This document shows positions 1-11,346 of a stretch of DNA of 64,000 nt, piece after piece. Source of the DNA: Dyella telluris (lineage in GTDB: Bacteria; Pseudomonadota; Gammaproteobacteria; Xanthomonadales; Rhodanobacteraceae). The stretch's first letter is position 1. The number at the start of each line of letters is the position of its first letter. The stretch covers positions 4,898,001 to 4,962,000 of the forward strand of contig NZ_CP060412.1 of the NCBI RefSeq assembly GCF_014297575.1, read 5' to 3'. Under the pieces are notes generated by a model, which was not told the origin of the DNA, did no database searches, and was given only the letters and a program-made list of their open reading frames with translations. Made by a program: the position numbers and the translations under genes.

Positions 1-1
1 C

Positions 2-2086
2 GACACGGGGATGCCCTCATCCCTGCCCGGCGACTCGGTGCGCGACCTGCTGCGGGACAGCGCAGGCAATGTCTGGGTAGCCACCGACCTGGGCGTCGCA
101 CGCTACAACCCCGGCGCCCGCAAGGCCTTCGCACTGCGCCCCTCGTCCAACGACGGTCGCTCACTGGCGAATACCAATGTCCGGGGCATCTTCGTCGATC
201 ATCGCCAACGCATCTGGCTGGGCATGAGTGCGGGACGCGTCGACATGATCGACCTGTCTGCCGGCGCCATCCGCCACCTGGAACTTGGCGGCTCGCAGAC
301 GCGCCGCGATGTGCAGGCCTTTGCCGAAACGCCGGATGGCACGATCTGGGTGGGCACGCAGGGCGTGGCCAAGGTCGACCCGGAAACGCTCGCCATCCAC
401 GACTCCGCCATTCCGGAGCTGGATGACAAGCCCGTGCTGCACCTGCTGGCCGACAGCGGTTACCTGCTGATCGCCACTTATGACGGCGTGTACCGCTACG
501 ACACGCGCACCCACGCCCTCAGTCACTTCAACCACGACGCCGGCGACCAGAGCAGCCTCCCCAGCGACAACGTGCGGCGCATTGCGCGCGTCGGCGACGA
601 CCTCTGGTACGTCACCGGGCTCGGCATCGGCATCGCCACCAGCCCCACGCAGAACAAGGGCTTCGTGAACCTGTCCAACCGCCCCGGCGACAACACCAGC
701 CTGCCGAACAACCTGGCCAGCTCCATCGCGATGGATCCGCAGGGCAACCTGCTGGTGGGCACCTATGGCGGCCTGGCCATCCTGCAGCCACACAGCAAGG
801 GCGAGCCTTATCGCTTCACCACCATCGGCATCGCCAATGGATTGCCGAGCGAGAACATCAACGCGGTGCAGCCAGACGACATGAGCAATCCATGGGTGAG
901 TCTGCCCAACGGACTGTCCATGATCGACGCCAACACGCATGTCGCGCACAACCTGGGCGTGCGCGACGGCCTGCGCATCTCCAGCTACATCTATGCGGCA
1001 GCGGCGCGTGCGCCCGGCGGCGAGCTGCTGTTCGGTGGTCTCGGCGGCCTCACCGTGGTGCGCCCCTCCTGGCAGCCGCCGCACGAACCTGACACGCCCC
1101 TCGCCATCACCTACGCGGCACTCAATGGCACGCCACTGGCGTACGGCAAACTGCCGCGCGCCGGCGAATCACTGAAGATCAGCGCGCGTAACCGCAACCT
1201 GCGCGTGGACTTCGCCCTGCTGGACTACGAGGCCCCTGCCGAAACCAGTTACAGCTATCGCCTGGAAGGCCTGGACGAAGAGTGGATCGACATTCCGCGC
1301 GGCGGCATGCCCACGGCGATCTACACCAACCTGCCCCATGGCGACTACAAGCTGAGGCTGCGCGCGCAGACCCGCGGCATGCAGCCACGGGTGATCGAAT
1401 CAACCGTCGATGTGAGCGCCGCACCGCGCTGGTATGAAACCATCCAGGCGCTGATCGCCGCCGGCATGCTTGCGCTGGTCGCCATCGTCGGCGTGATCCA
1501 GCTGCGCACGCTGTATCTTCGCCGGCAGGCCCGCCAGCTGCAGCAGCAGATCGACGTGCGCACGCGCGACCTGCTGGTCGCCAACCGGCGACTTGACGAA
1601 CTGGCCAATACCGACGCACTCACCGGTGCATGCAACCGCCGACGCGTGCTTGAACTGGCCGAGGAAGTGCGCGCACGAAGCGCGGATGGCCAGGCCTGCA
1701 TCGCCCTGCTCGATCTGGACCGGTTCAAACGCATCAACGACAACTACGGCCATCTCGCCGGCGACGCGGTGATACGCCATGCCTGTCGGATCATGCAGGA
1801 GCAGAGCCGCGACGACGACGCCACCGGACGCTATGGCGGCGAGGAGCTGCTCACCTGTCTGCCCGACAGCACGCTTGAGCAAGGCATGGCCGCGGCCGAG
1901 CGCATCCGGCAGGCACTGGAAGCACAGCCACTTTCGTATGACGGCCACACCATCCCTGTCACCGTGAGCATCGGCGTGGCCGCTTACCGTGCGGGCGAAA
2001 CCCTGTCGCAATGGCTGACCCGCGCCGATGGTGCGCTGTACGAAGCCAAGCACGGCGGCCGCAACCGCAGCGTCGCCGCGCACTGA
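2..2086 (+). CDS. Propeller-sensor diguanylate cyclase, 5' end outside window
   Basis: Membrane-bound sensor that should make cyclic-di-GMP. The frame is open from the first bases and the protein begins inside a blade, so the true start lies upstream. About six to seven Reg_prop-like blades (motifs such as SLPGDSVR and NVWVATDLG) are followed by a Y_Y_Y-type beta domain. Numbering from the ATG at 11, a membrane helix spans about 480-500, then a short coiled coil and a GGDEF domain from about 532. The active site reads GGEEL (609-613) and an intact inhibitory I-site, RDDD, lies five residues before it (600-603), so an active, product-inhibited cyclase is expected. The propeller probably sits in the periplasm; its ligand is unknown. 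It converges on the DUF1275 gene. Confidence 0.9.
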   Translation, partial: DTGMPSSLPGDSVRDLLRDSAGNVWVATDLGVARYNPGARKAFALRPSSNDGRSLANTNVRGIFVDHRQRIWLGMSAGRVDMIDLSAGAIRHLELGGSQTRRDVQAFAETPDGTIWVGTQGVAKVDPETLAIHDSAIPELDDKPVLHLLADSGYLLIATYDGVYRYDTRTHALSHFNHDAGDQSSLPSDNVRRIARVGDDLWYVTGLGIGIATSPTQNKGFVNLSNRPGDNTSLPNNLASSIAMDPQGNLLVGTYGGLAILQPHSKGEPYRFTTIGIANGLPSENINAVQPDDMSNPWVSLPNGLSMIDANTHVAHNLGVRDGLRISSYIYAAAARAPGGELLFGGLGGLTVVRPSWQPPHEPDTPLAITYAALNGTPLAYGKLPRAGESLKISARNRNLRVDFALLDYEAPAETSYSYRLEGLDEEWIDIPRGGMPTAIYTNLPHGDYKLRLRAQTRGMQPRVIESTVDVSAAPRWYETIQALIAAGMLALVAIVGVIQLRTLYLRRQARQLQQQIDVRTRDLLVANRRLDELANTDALTGACNRRRVLELAEEVRARSADGQACIALLDLDRFKRINDNYGHLAGDAVIRHACRIMQEQSRDDDATGRYGGEELLTCLPDSTLEQGMAAAERIRQALEAQPLSYDGHTIPVTVSIGVAAYRAGETLSQWLTRADGALYEAKHGGRNRSVAAH

Positions 2087-2098
2087 TGGCGGAAACCC

Positions 2099-2761
2099 TC
2101 AGCGGAAGTGGCGCAACCGATAGATGGTGTAGCTCACGCCCACCACGCCGGTCAGCGTCGCCGGCACCAGTAGCACGCGCGCCTGCATGACACTGAAACC
2201 CATTGCACCGGCTGCCGCCCCGGCGATGAAGCAGGTGGCCACCAGCAGGCAGACGTGGATGCGCAACATGTCGACCGGCAGGCCACGCAAACGCTGGCCG
2301 AGGTAGATGCCCAGATCGGTGAAGATGCCCGACAGGTGGGTGGTACGCAGCGTGGCGCCGCTGTACGTGCTGACCATGGCGTTTTGCAGCCCGCAGGCCA
2401 TGGAGGCCAGGTAAAGGCCAAGGTCGCTCTGCCACTCGATCAGCGGTGCGGCGGCAAACAGCAGCGCCGACTCCAGCATCAACACCACGCCATAGCGACG
2501 ACCCAGCTGCAGCGTGCGCTGCTGCACGATGAACCCGCTGAGCATCGCGCCAAACAGGAAGGCGCCGATGACGAAGCCCCAGTGCAGGATCTCCGCCGCA
2601 TCAAGCCGGGCCAGCGCAATGCCCAGCTCGGTACTGGTGCCCGTGAGATGCGTGATCGGCTGGTGCCGGAAACACAGGTAACCCACCGTATTGATGCTGC
2701 CGGCGACCAACGCAAGCAGCCCGCCACCCGCCCACGCCCAGCGCGGCAGTTGGCGCAGCAC
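2099..2761 (-). CDS. DUF1275 (YoaK-type) membrane protein
   Basis: A 220-residue integral membrane protein of the DUF1275/YoaK family, whose function is not established. Six or so hydrophobic segments are visible, with family features such as the GSINTVGYL stretch in the first helix, HLTGT after it, and GLQNAMVSTYSGATLRTTHLSG in the middle (the last written in two parts: GLQNAMVSTY then SGATLRTTHLSG). The stop of lolA lies only 6 bp upstream, so the two are probably one transcript. No signal peptide or soluble domain is apparent. The family call is good; a substrate cannot be given. Confidence 0.85.
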   Translation of the reverse strand: MLRQLPRWAWAGGGLLALVAGSINTVGYLCFRHQPITHLTGTSTELGIALARLDAAEILHWGFVIGAFLFGAMLSGFIVQQRTLQLGRRYGVVLMLESALLFAAAPLIEWQSDLGLYLASMACGLQNAMVSTYSGATLRTTHLSGIFTDLGIYLGQRLRGLPVDMLRIHVCLLVATCFIAGAAAGAMGFSVMQARVLLVPATLTGVVGVSYTIYRLRHFR

Positions 2762-2767
2762 GGCCGG

Positions 2768-3427
2768 TCAGTTCTTGATCGGCTGGGTCTGGATCACCGG
2801 CGCATCACCGATGACATCCGTGCCCGGAGGTGGCACGAAGTTGAACGTCTCCGGCGGAATCGCCACGTTGCGCTGCCAGCCCGAGAAGCGGATGTCGGTG
2901 ACAGCGCCCAGTTGGTCACGGAATACCATGCGCGCCAGCCCGCTGGCGTCGAAGCCCAGGTCGGCATAGTCGAACTGCGGATCCTTGGCCTTGGAGGTCA
3001 GGCGCAGCCAGCTCAGGCCGTCATGCTCGCCCTGCTCGATCGCGTTGAAATCCTTGTCCATCTGCTTCACGTCGGTCAGCACGGTGAGCGGGCTGTGCGA
3101 CTCCTCGGAGCTCTGCACGCGCACGGTGACCTGCTCCAGGTCCGGGTCGTACAGCCAGACGCGGCTGCCGTCGGCCACGATGGTCTGCTTTGACGGCGCC
3201 AGCGTTTCCCAGCGGAACTGGCGCGGCGCCTCAAGCGCCAGCGTGCCGTTGCTGGGCTTGCCGGCATTGCCGTTGGCGTCTTTCAGGGTCTGCGAAAACT
3301 TGCCGGTGAGCGAGTGCATGCCCGCCGTGAAGGCATCCAGCTTGGCCCGCGCCGGACCGGCGGCCATGGCGAGGCTGCTCACGGAGAGCGCGAGGGTGGC
3401 AGTGGCGAGAAGGAGCAAGCGTTTCAT
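2768..3427 (-). CDS. lolA: Outer-membrane lipoprotein chaperone LolA
   Basis: Periplasmic carrier that takes lipoproteins from the LolCDE complex to LolB at the outer membrane. The protein has a clear signal peptide (KRLLLL core, ending near AMA) and about 200 mature residues, the usual length. Family features include GKFSQTLKD near the N-terminus, RFRWETLAP-type sequence (here QFRWETLAP), the DGSRVWLYDPDLEQVTV strand and FNFVPPPGTDV near the end. Two ATGs three codons apart are possible (3436 and 3427); I chose the second because it begins the canonical signal peptide, but neither has a strong ribosome-binding site. It follows ftsK, as in many gammaproteobacteria, separated here by a repeat element. 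Confidence 0.93.
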   Translation of the reverse strand: MKRLLLLATATLALSVSSLAMAAGPARAKLDAFTAGMHSLTGKFSQTLKDANGNAGKPSNGTLALEAPRQFRWETLAPSKQTIVADGSRVWLYDPDLEQVTVRVQSSEESHSPLTVLTDVKQMDKDFNAIEQGEHDGLSWLRLTSKAKDPQFDYADLGFDASGLARMVFRDQLGAVTDIRFSGWQRNVAIPPETFNFVPPPGTDVIGDAPVIQTQPIKN

Positions 3428-3500
3428 GGGTGCCATGGGATCGAGGCGAAAATTGAATTATCAGGGGGGCACGTTAACGGCGCTACGCCAGTTCTCTTAT

Positions 3501-3616
3501 CGTCATTCCTGCGATAACAGGAATCCAGTGCCTTACACCCCGTGGACCGGGAAGTCGCTGGATCCCTGCCCGGCCAACCCTTCGGCTGTTGAAAGGCACC
3601 TCGCAGGGACGACGAG
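3501..3616. repeat. REP/MITE-like repeat, copy A
   Basis: Non-coding repeat between ftsK and lolA. It opens with a hairpin (CATTCCTG, loop, CAGGAATC at 3504-3524) followed by CAGTG, and closes with GGATCCCTGC paired across a loop with GCAGGGACGAC. The loop holds a 25-nt core at 3578-3602 that is the reverse complement, with one mismatch, of 7783-7807 in copy B. The layout matches small palindromic repeats common in Xanthomonadales intergenic DNA. No open reading frame is associated. Confidence 0.75.
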
Positions 3617-3632
3617 CAAAGCTATGCGGCCT

Positions 3633-5963
3633 TCAGTTCTTCGGCGGCGGCGGCGCCAGCACCTCGCGGTTGCCATTGTGCTGCGGCGCGCTGACCACGC
3701 CATCCTGTTCCATCTGCTCGATCAGGCGCGCGGCGCGGTTGTAACCGATGCGCAGGTGGCGCTGCACGCCGGAAATCGAGGCGCGACGCGATTCGGTGAC
3801 GATGCGTACCGCCTTGTCGTACAGCTGGGCATCGGCGTCGCCACCCTCCTCGCCATCTTGCGGCAGGCCGGAGTCGTTGATGAACTTGCCGTCGCCGGTG
3901 GCCTGCACTTCCTCCAGCACGCCCTCGATGTACTGGGGCGCGCCCTGGGCCTTCAGCCAGTTCACCACGCCATGCACTTCATGGTCGTCCACGAAAGCAC
4001 CGTGCACACGCTCCGGCGTAGCCGTACCCGGCGGCAGGTAGAGCATGTCGCCATGGCCCAGCAGGGCTTCAGCACCCGATTGATCAAGAATGGTGCGCGA
4101 GTCGATCTTGCTCGACACCTGGAAGGCGATGCGGGTGGGGATATTGGCCTTGATGAGACCCGTGATCACGTCCACCGACGGTCGCTGCGTGGCCAGCACC
4201 AGATGCACGCCGGCGGCACGCGCCTTCTGCGCCAGGCGGGCAATCAGTTCTTCGACCTTCTTGCCGACGATCATCATCATGTCGGCGAACTCGTCGATGA
4301 TGATCACGATGTACGGCAGCGGCTCCAGCGGCTCGGCCGCCAGGTTCGGCATGTCCGGATTGGGACGGAACAGCGGATCCAGCAGCGGCTGGCCGGCGTT
4401 CTCGGCATCCTTCACCTTCTTGTTGAAGCCGGCGAGGTTGCGCACGCCCACCGCGGCCATCAGCTTGTAGCGGCGCTCCATCTCGGCCACGCACCAACGC
4501 AACGCGTTGGCCGCTTCCTTCATGTCGGTCACGACCGGCGCGAGCAGGTGCGGGATGCCTTCGTAGACCGAAAGCTCCAGCATCTTCGGGTCGATCATGA
4601 TCATGCGCACGTCCTTGGCGCTGGCCTTGTACAGCAGGCTCAGCACCATGGCGTTCACGGCGACAGACTTGCCCGAACCCGTGGTGCCCGCCACCAGCAG
4701 GTGCGGCATCTTGGCGAGATCGGCCACCACCGGGCGACCGGCAATGTCCTTGCCCAGCGCCAGCGCCAGCGGCGACTTCATGGCGTCGTACTTGTCCGAA
4801 CGCAGGATCTCGGAAAGATAGACGATCTGCTTCTTGGTATTGGGGATTTCCAGGCCGATCACGTTCTTGCCCGGAATCACGTCCACCACACGCACGCTGA
4901 CCACCGACAGGCCGCGCGCGATGTCCTTGTCCAGGCTGGACACCTGCGAGCCGCGCACGCCAGCGGCGGGCTCCAGCTCGAAGCGCGTGATCACCGGGCC
5001 GGGGTACACGCCCACGACCTTGGCCTCGATGCGGAAATCCTTGAGCTTCAGCTCGACCTGGCGCGAGAGCACCTCGAGCGTCTCTTCCGAATAACCCGGG
5101 CCCTGCTCCGGCGCTTCGTCCAGCAGCGACAGCGGCGGCAGCTCGCCCGGTGCGGAGGCACCAGTGAACAGCGGGATCTGCGTTTCCAGCTTGGCGCGCT
5201 CGCTTTTCACCACCGGCGCGGGCGCCGCTTCGATGCGCACGGGCTCGCGCTTGGCCTGCTTCACGGCCTCGGTCTTCTTGACCACCTCGCGCTCGGCGCG
5301 CGCCTGGCGGGCAGCCAGCACCTCGGGCGCCTCGCGCAGCTTGCCGCCGAACCAGCCGGCCATCTTCAGCACGCCCTGGCCGGTGAGGTCCGCCACGCGG
5401 AACCAGGACAAACCGGTCGCCAGCGTGACGGCGATCAGGAACAAGGCCAACAGGAGCAAGGGAGCACCCGAGTCGCCCAGTGCATGCGACAGGCCACGGC
5501 CGACCCACATGCCGATGATGCCGCCCACGCCCTGGGGCAGGATCGGCTCATCGCTGAACTTGAGATACAGCAGGGCCGGCGCGGTGATGAAGAAGAACAC
5601 CGAGCCGATCAGGCGCAGCGACGGCTCCCACGGCTGCACCGTGCGTTCGCCGCGATGGCGCAGCACCTGCACGCCCAGGAACAGCAACAGCAGCGGGAAA
5701 CAATAGGAGACGAGGCCGAAGATGTAGCGCAGCACGTTGGCGATGTTCGCGCCCACTTCGCCGCCGAAATTGCGCGCGTGATCGACCGTACCGGCATGAC
5801 CCCAGCTGGGGTCCTGGTCGTTGTAGCTGAACAGGCAGACCAGCAGGTAAAGCGCCAGCGGCAGCAGCAGCAACGCGCCAGCCTCGCGCAGACGGCGCTT
5901 CAGCTCTTCACTGAGGCCTTCGCGCTCTTTCTTGTCCTTCTTGACGTTCGCGGTACGCGGCAC
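3633..5963 (-). CDS. ftsK: DNA translocase FtsK
   Basis: Septum-located motor that pumps chromosomal DNA toward the dif site and activates XerCD during division. The 776-residue protein has four to five N-terminal membrane helices (about 25-190), a short Lys/Glu-rich linker, the alpha/beta motor with Walker A GTTGSGKS at 426-433 and Walker [11 protein letters not shown], and a C-terminal winged-helix gamma domain ([22 protein letters not shown]) that reads orienting sequences. The linker is much shorter than in E. coli FtsK, as in many other bacteria. The start is GTG at 5963, with AAGGA just upstream. It is followed downstream by repeat copy A and lolA. Confidence 0.97.
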   Translation of the reverse strand: MPRTANVKKDKKEREGLSEELKRRLREAGALLLLPLALYLLVCLFSYNDQDPSWGHAGTVDHARNFGGEVGANIANVLRYIFGLVSYCFPLLLLFLGVQVLRHRGERTVQPWEPSLRLIGSVFFFITAPALLYLKFSDEPILPQGVGGIIGMWVGRGLSHALGDSGAPLLLLALFLIAVTLATGLSWFRVADLTGQGVLKMAGWFGGKLREAPEVLAARQARAEREVVKKTEAVKQAKREPVRIEAAPAPVVKSERAKLETQIPLFTGASAPGELPPLSLLDEAPEQGPGYSEETLEVLSRQVELKLKDFRIEAKVVGVYPGPVITRFELEPAAGVRGSQVSSLDKDIARGLSVVSVRVVDVIPGKNVIGLEIPNTKKQIVYLSEILRSDKYDAMKSPLALALGKDIAGRPVVADLAKMPHLLVAGTTGSGKSVAVNAMVLSLLYKASAKDVRMIMIDPKMLELSVYEGIPHLLAPVVTDMKEAANALRWCVAEMERRYKLMAAVGVRNLAGFNKKVKDAENAGQPLLDPLFRPNPDMPNLAAEPLEPLPYIVIIIDEFADMMMIVGKKVEELIARLAQKARAAGVHLVLATQRPSVDVITGLIKANIPTRIAFQVSSKIDSRTILDQSGAEALLGHGDMLYLPPGTATPERVHGAFVDDHEVHGVVNWLKAQGAPQYIEGVLEEVQATGDGKFINDSGLPQDGEEGGDADAQLYDKAVRIVTESRRASISGVQRHLRIGYNRAARLIEQMEQDGVVSAPQHNGNREVLAPPPPKN

Positions 5964-7700
<1,737 letters not shown>

Positions 7701-7762
7701 AGTTATTGGCATGACGGCGCGCGGACAGGCCCGACCTGTCCGTGCGCCATCCTGTTTTTGAT

Positions 7763-7917
7763 CGCCATTCCGGCGCAGGCCGGAGGTGCTTTTCAACAGC
7801 CGAAGGGCTGGTCATCCCGTTTCGATGCGATGCGGTTTCCGCTCGCCAATCGATGGTGAACTTTTCGCGACAACCCGACTCACCGTCACTGGATTCCGGC
7901 CTGCACCGGAATGACGA
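7763..7917. repeat. REP/MITE-like repeat, copy B, with terminal inverted repeats
   Basis: A 155-bp non-coding element between trxB and the FemAB-like gene. Its two ends are inverted copies of each other over about 22 bp with two mismatches: CGCCATTCCGGCGCAGGC at the left and the complement of GCCTGCACCGGAATGACG at the right. Each end can also fold alone as a hairpin. A 25-nt segment (7783-7807) matches copy A at 3578-3602 in the opposite orientation. The size, ends and lack of coding capacity suggest a small non-autonomous palindromic element. Confidence 0.75.
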
Positions 7918-7950
7918 CATTGCCGTGTTACCGCAAGCATCAGGACTGAC

Positions 7951-9093
7951 GTGATCGAAGCCCGCTTCCACGACAGCATCGAACGCATCCCCGCTGCGGC
8001 ATGGGATGCGCTTCGACCCGACGACAACCCCTTCGTTTCACACGCCTTCCTTGCGCTGCTCGAGCGCACCGGCTGCATCCGCCAGGACTGGGGATGGCAG
8101 GCGCATCACCTGGGCCTTTACGAAGACGACACACTGATTGCCGCCGCGCCGCTGTACCTGAAAGGCAACTCGCACGGCGAATTCGTGTTCGACTGGAGCT
8201 GGGCCAGCGCCTGGGAGCGTGCGGGTGGCGACTACTACCCCAAGCTGCTCAATGCCGTGCCCTACTCGCCCGTGCCCGGACCGCGTCTGCTGGCCGGTCG
8301 CGATGCGCACACCGCGGGGCGGCAACACGCGCTGGCTACAGCGATGCGTACGTTCGCCGAGCGCATGAATCTCTCGTCGGTGCATGCCAACTTCCTGCGC
8401 GACGACGAACTGGCCGCGTTCGACGGCCCTTGGCTCAGTCGGTCCGATGTCCAGTTCCACTGGCACAACCGGGGCTACGCCGACTTTGCCGACTTTCTCG
8501 GCGCACTCAACCACAAGAAACGGAAAAACATCCGGCAGGAACGCGCGCACGTGGCGCAAGCCGGGCTGTCCATCAGCATGGAGGCCGGCAACGCACTGGA
8601 CACCCATGACTGGCGCCAGATCCATGCACTCTACGAAGCCACGTTCGACGCCAAGGGCAACCATGCCGCCCTGACGCGCGACATGTTCCTTGGCCTTGGT
8701 GACGCGCTGGGCGACCGCGTGCAGCTAGCGCTCGCCCGCCACGACAACCGCATCATCGCCATGGCGCTGTTCCTGCAGAGCAGCGACACCTTGTACGGTC
8801 GCTACTGGGGTGCTGAAGCGGACGTGCCCGGCCTGCATTTCGAGCTGTGCTACTACCAGGGCATCGAACACGCCATCCGGCGGGGCCTGCAACGCTTCGA
8901 ACCCGGTGCGCAGGGCGAGCACAAACTCGCGCGCGGCTTTCTGCCGGTGAGAACCCATTCCCGCCACCACCTGGTCAACCAGAGCTTCCGCGATGCCGTG
9001 CATCAGGCACTGCTGAGCGAAGCTGCCGCCATGGACGAATACGCGCAGGACCTTTTGCAGCACAGCCCGTATGCGCACACCACCAGCACCTGA
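7951..9093 (+). CDS. FemAB-like GNAT-fold acyltransferase (PF04339 type)
   Basis: A 380-residue cytoplasmic protein of the 'peptidogalycan biosynthesis' family, which has the double GNAT fold of Fem aminoacyltransferases; the true substrate is not known. Supporting segments are NPFVSHAFLALLE near the N-terminus, the FDWSWASAWERAGGDYYPKL block, NHKKRKNIRQER in the middle, and RFEPGAQGEHKLARGF followed by HSRHHL near the end, all typical of this family. The start is GTG at 7951, since no ATG fits the conserved N-terminus. It lies after trxB and converges on the serine hydrolase with a 3-bp gap. Confidence 0.85.
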   Translation: MIEARFHDSIERIPAAAWDALRPDDNPFVSHAFLALLERTGCIRQDWGWQAHHLGLYEDDTLIAAAPLYLKGNSHGEFVFDWSWASAWERAGGDYYPKLLNAVPYSPVPGPRLLAGRDAHTAGRQHALATAMRTFAERMNLSSVHANFLRDDELAAFDGPWLSRSDVQFHWHNRGYADFADFLGALNHKKRKNIRQERAHVAQAGLSISMEAGNALDTHDWRQIHALYEATFDAKGNHAALTRDMFLGLGDALGDRVQLALARHDNRIIAMALFLQSSDTLYGRYWGAEADVPGLHFELCYYQGIEHAIRRGLQRFEPGAQGEHKLARGFLPVRTHSRHHLVNQSFRDAVHQALLSEAAAMDEYAQDLLQHSPYAHTTST

Positions 9094-9096
9094 ACC

Positions 9097-10500
9097 TCAG
9101 CCGATGGAAATGCCGGCCACCTTGCCATCGTCATCCAGCTCCACACCAAACGGCAGGCTGTTGCCGGGTCCGAACTCGATGCGGTAATCGCTCCAGGTCT
9201 TGCCTTTGTCCTTGTCCTGACGCTGGCCCTTGAAGATGAAGGACGACGGTTCGCCGAACGGCGCAAGCTGTCGTGCCATGCGCCCGGAAAGATCACCACT
9301 CATCTTCGTCTTCAGCTTGCCGCCGAACATGGAAAGGTCCTCGCCCTTGCCTTGCAGCCGGGCGAAGGCCGTGCGCGCCGCCGCCGTGGTTGCCGCGTTC
9401 TCTCCCGGTGCAGGCTTTCGGGCAGCGGCGGCGAGATCCGGATACAGGGTTTCGAACGCGGCCGTGACCAGCATCTGGCCCGGCTCCGGGTTATCGCCAT
9501 TATTGGTCAAGGCGATGATCTGGATGCCCTGCTTCGGGAAATACTGGTTGGACGTGGTGAAGCCGAACGATCCGCCGGTGTGGCCGATGCGCGGTTGCTC
9601 GTCCAGCGTGTCGACGAACAGGCCGAGACCGTAATCCGTGCTGCCCGGCGCCGGCGTCGCCATCAGGGCGTAGTCGGCGGCACTGATGATTTTTCCGCCG
9701 CGCAGCGCCACGTTCCAGCGCTCCAGGTCATCCACGGTGGATATCAGGTTGCCTGCCGCCCAGCCCACCGTGGCGTGGATGGTCGGTGCCGGCTCGAGCT
9801 TGCCGTTGGCATGGCGATAACCCCGGGCCATCCCCGGCGCGCGCGCCTCGTCCGCCACGGTGGTCGTATGGGTCATGCCGGCCGCCGTCAGCAGGTGCGT
9901 TTTCACGTAGTGCTCGTACGATTCATGCGACGTCACCTCGATCACCCGCCCCAGCATCGCGTAGCCACTGTTCGAATAGGACCAGCGACTGCCGGGCGAA
10001 AAGTCCAGCGGCCTGTCCTTGATGCGCGCCATGATCTGATCGAACGTGGCGGGCTTGACCGCCCACTGCTCGACATCGGCGCCGTCCAGGTATTCCGGCA
10101 TGCCGCTGGTATGTGACAGCAACTGTTTCAGCGTCACCTCCTTCGCATGTGGCGCATCCGGCAGGTAGGTCGCCAGCGTGGCATTGATGTCGAGCTTCCC
10201 GGCTTCCTGCAATTGAAGAATGGCCGCCGCCGTGAACTGCTTGGTGATGGAGCCGATCTCGTAATGCGTCGACACGGTGGCGGGCGCCTTGCCGTCGCGA
10301 TCGCCTACCCCGTAAGCATGGACATAGACCGGGACGCCATCGCGGTAGATGGCAAGCGAGGCACCCGGAGTCTCCGTGCGCTGCAGGATCAGCCGGGCGT
10401 CGCCATCGACCTGCCTGGCCAGCGCCGGATCCAGCGACTGGGGCGACGCCATGGCTGCAGGGGCCAGCAACACCATCCACCACAAGAAGCGACGACGCAT
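9097..10500 (-). CDS. Exported serine hydrolase of the class C beta-lactamase fold
   Basis: A 467-residue secreted protein related to class C beta-lactamases, penicillin-binding-protein-type esterases and D-aminopeptidases. A signal peptide ends near AMA (residue 18). The three catalytic motifs are present: SITK (Ser84, Lys87), YSN (175-177) and HTG (307-309) in place of KTG. A C-terminal part of about 110 residues beyond the catalytic fold resembles the extra beta domain of such hydrolases. HTG instead of KTG is common in the esterase and peptidase members, so antibiotic resistance should not be assumed. It is a single gene, divergent from aat. Confidence 0.88.
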   Translation of the reverse strand: MRRRFLWWMVLLAPAAMASPQSLDPALARQVDGDARLILQRTETPGASLAIYRDGVPVYVHAYGVGDRDGKAPATVSTHYEIGSITKQFTAAAILQLQEAGKLDINATLATYLPDAPHAKEVTLKQLLSHTSGMPEYLDGADVEQWAVKPATFDQIMARIKDRPLDFSPGSRWSYSNSGYAMLGRVIEVTSHESYEHYVKTHLLTAAGMTHTTTVADEARAPGMARGYRHANGKLEPAPTIHATVGWAAGNLISTVDDLERWNVALRGGKIISAADYALMATPAPGSTDYGLGLFVDTLDEQPRIGHTGGSFGFTTSNQYFPKQGIQIIALTNNGDNPEPGQMLVTAAFETLYPDLAAAARKPAPGENAATTAAARTAFARLQGKGEDLSMFGGKLKTKMSGDLSGRMARQLAPFGEPSSFIFKGQRQDKDKGKTWSDYRIEFGPGNSLPFGVELDDDGKVAGISIG

Positions 10501-10602
10501 GCGAAAACCCCGGGTACGTGAAGGTGGGGCATGCTAACCACATCGTCATGCCGGTAGCATGTACCGGACCTCCCAAACCCCGCAGCACGAACCGCCCAGC
10601 CC

Positions 10603-11346
10603 ATGATTCGCCTGCCCCTGCTCGACGCGACCAGGCCGGAACACTTCCCTGATCCGCGCAAGGCGCTAAACGATCCGAATGGCCTGCTGGCCTTCGGCGG
10701 CGACCTGTCGCCACGGCGACTGCTTGCCGCCTATGCGCAGGGCATCTTTCCGTGGTTCAACGAAGACGAGCCCCTGCTGTGGTGGTCGCCCGATCCACGC
10801 TGCGTGTTCCACACCCAGGCACTGGTTCCCAATCGAAGCCTGCGCCGCCGCCTGATGCAGGTGGAATGGCGGATCACGGTGGATCACGCGTTCCCCCAGG
10901 TGGTGGAGGCCTGCGCTGCACCACGGCCGGGCCAGAGCGGCACGTGGATCGTCCCGGCCATGATCTCCGCCTACGAACAACTGCACGCGATGGGTCACGC
11001 GCACAGCGTTGAAGTGTGGGAGCAGGATCGCCTCATCGGCGGCATCTACGGCATTGCGGTGGGCAGGCTGTTCTGCGGTGAATCCATGTTCAGCCGCGAA
11101 AGCAGTGGCTCCCGCGTGGCCCTGATGGCGCTGGCGACACTGCTGCGCCGCTGGGATTTCCCGTGGATCGACGCCCAGGTCACCAATGCGCACCTGCTGC
11201 AGCTGGGTGCGGTGGAGTATCCGCGCACGGAGTTCCTGCGCACCATCGCGCACCTGTCCCAGTTGCCGGGACAACCCGGCAACTGGGCGCGGTTCACGCC
11301 ACTGGCACAAATGGATGATCAGGCCGCCTTCGATCGACGCGCCTGA
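10603..11346 (+). CDS. aat: Leucyl/phenylalanyl-tRNA-protein transferase
   Basis: Adds Leu or Phe from tRNA to the N-terminus of proteins that start with Arg or Lys, marking them for ClpS/ClpAP degradation. The 247-residue protein carries the family blocks GLLAFGGDLSPRRLLAAYAQGIFPW, WWSPDPRCVF, SVEVWEQDRLIGGIYGIAVG and FCGESMFSRESSGSRVAL (each quoted within its own stretch). The length is normal. Its usual partners bpt, clpS and clpA are not in this window. Its 3' end overlaps the convergent isochorismatase-like gene by 28 bp. Confidence 0.96.
   Translation: MIRLPLLDATRPEHFPDPRKALNDPNGLLAFGGDLSPRRLLAAYAQGIFPWFNEDEPLLWWSPDPRCVFHTQALVPNRSLRRRLMQVEWRITVDHAFPQVVEACAAPRPGQSGTWIVPAMISAYEQLHAMGHAHSVEVWEQDRLIGGIYGIAVGRLFCGESMFSRESSGSRVALMALATLLRRWDFPWIDAQVTNAHLLQLGAVEYPRTEFLRTIAHLSQLPGQPGNWARFTPLAQMDDQAAFDRRA

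Noticed and set aside
9097..10500. Annotation of the serine hydrolase as an antibiotic-resistance beta-lactamase
   Set aside because: The third motif is HTG instead of KTG, there is an extra C-terminal domain, and no ampR-type regulator is next to it.
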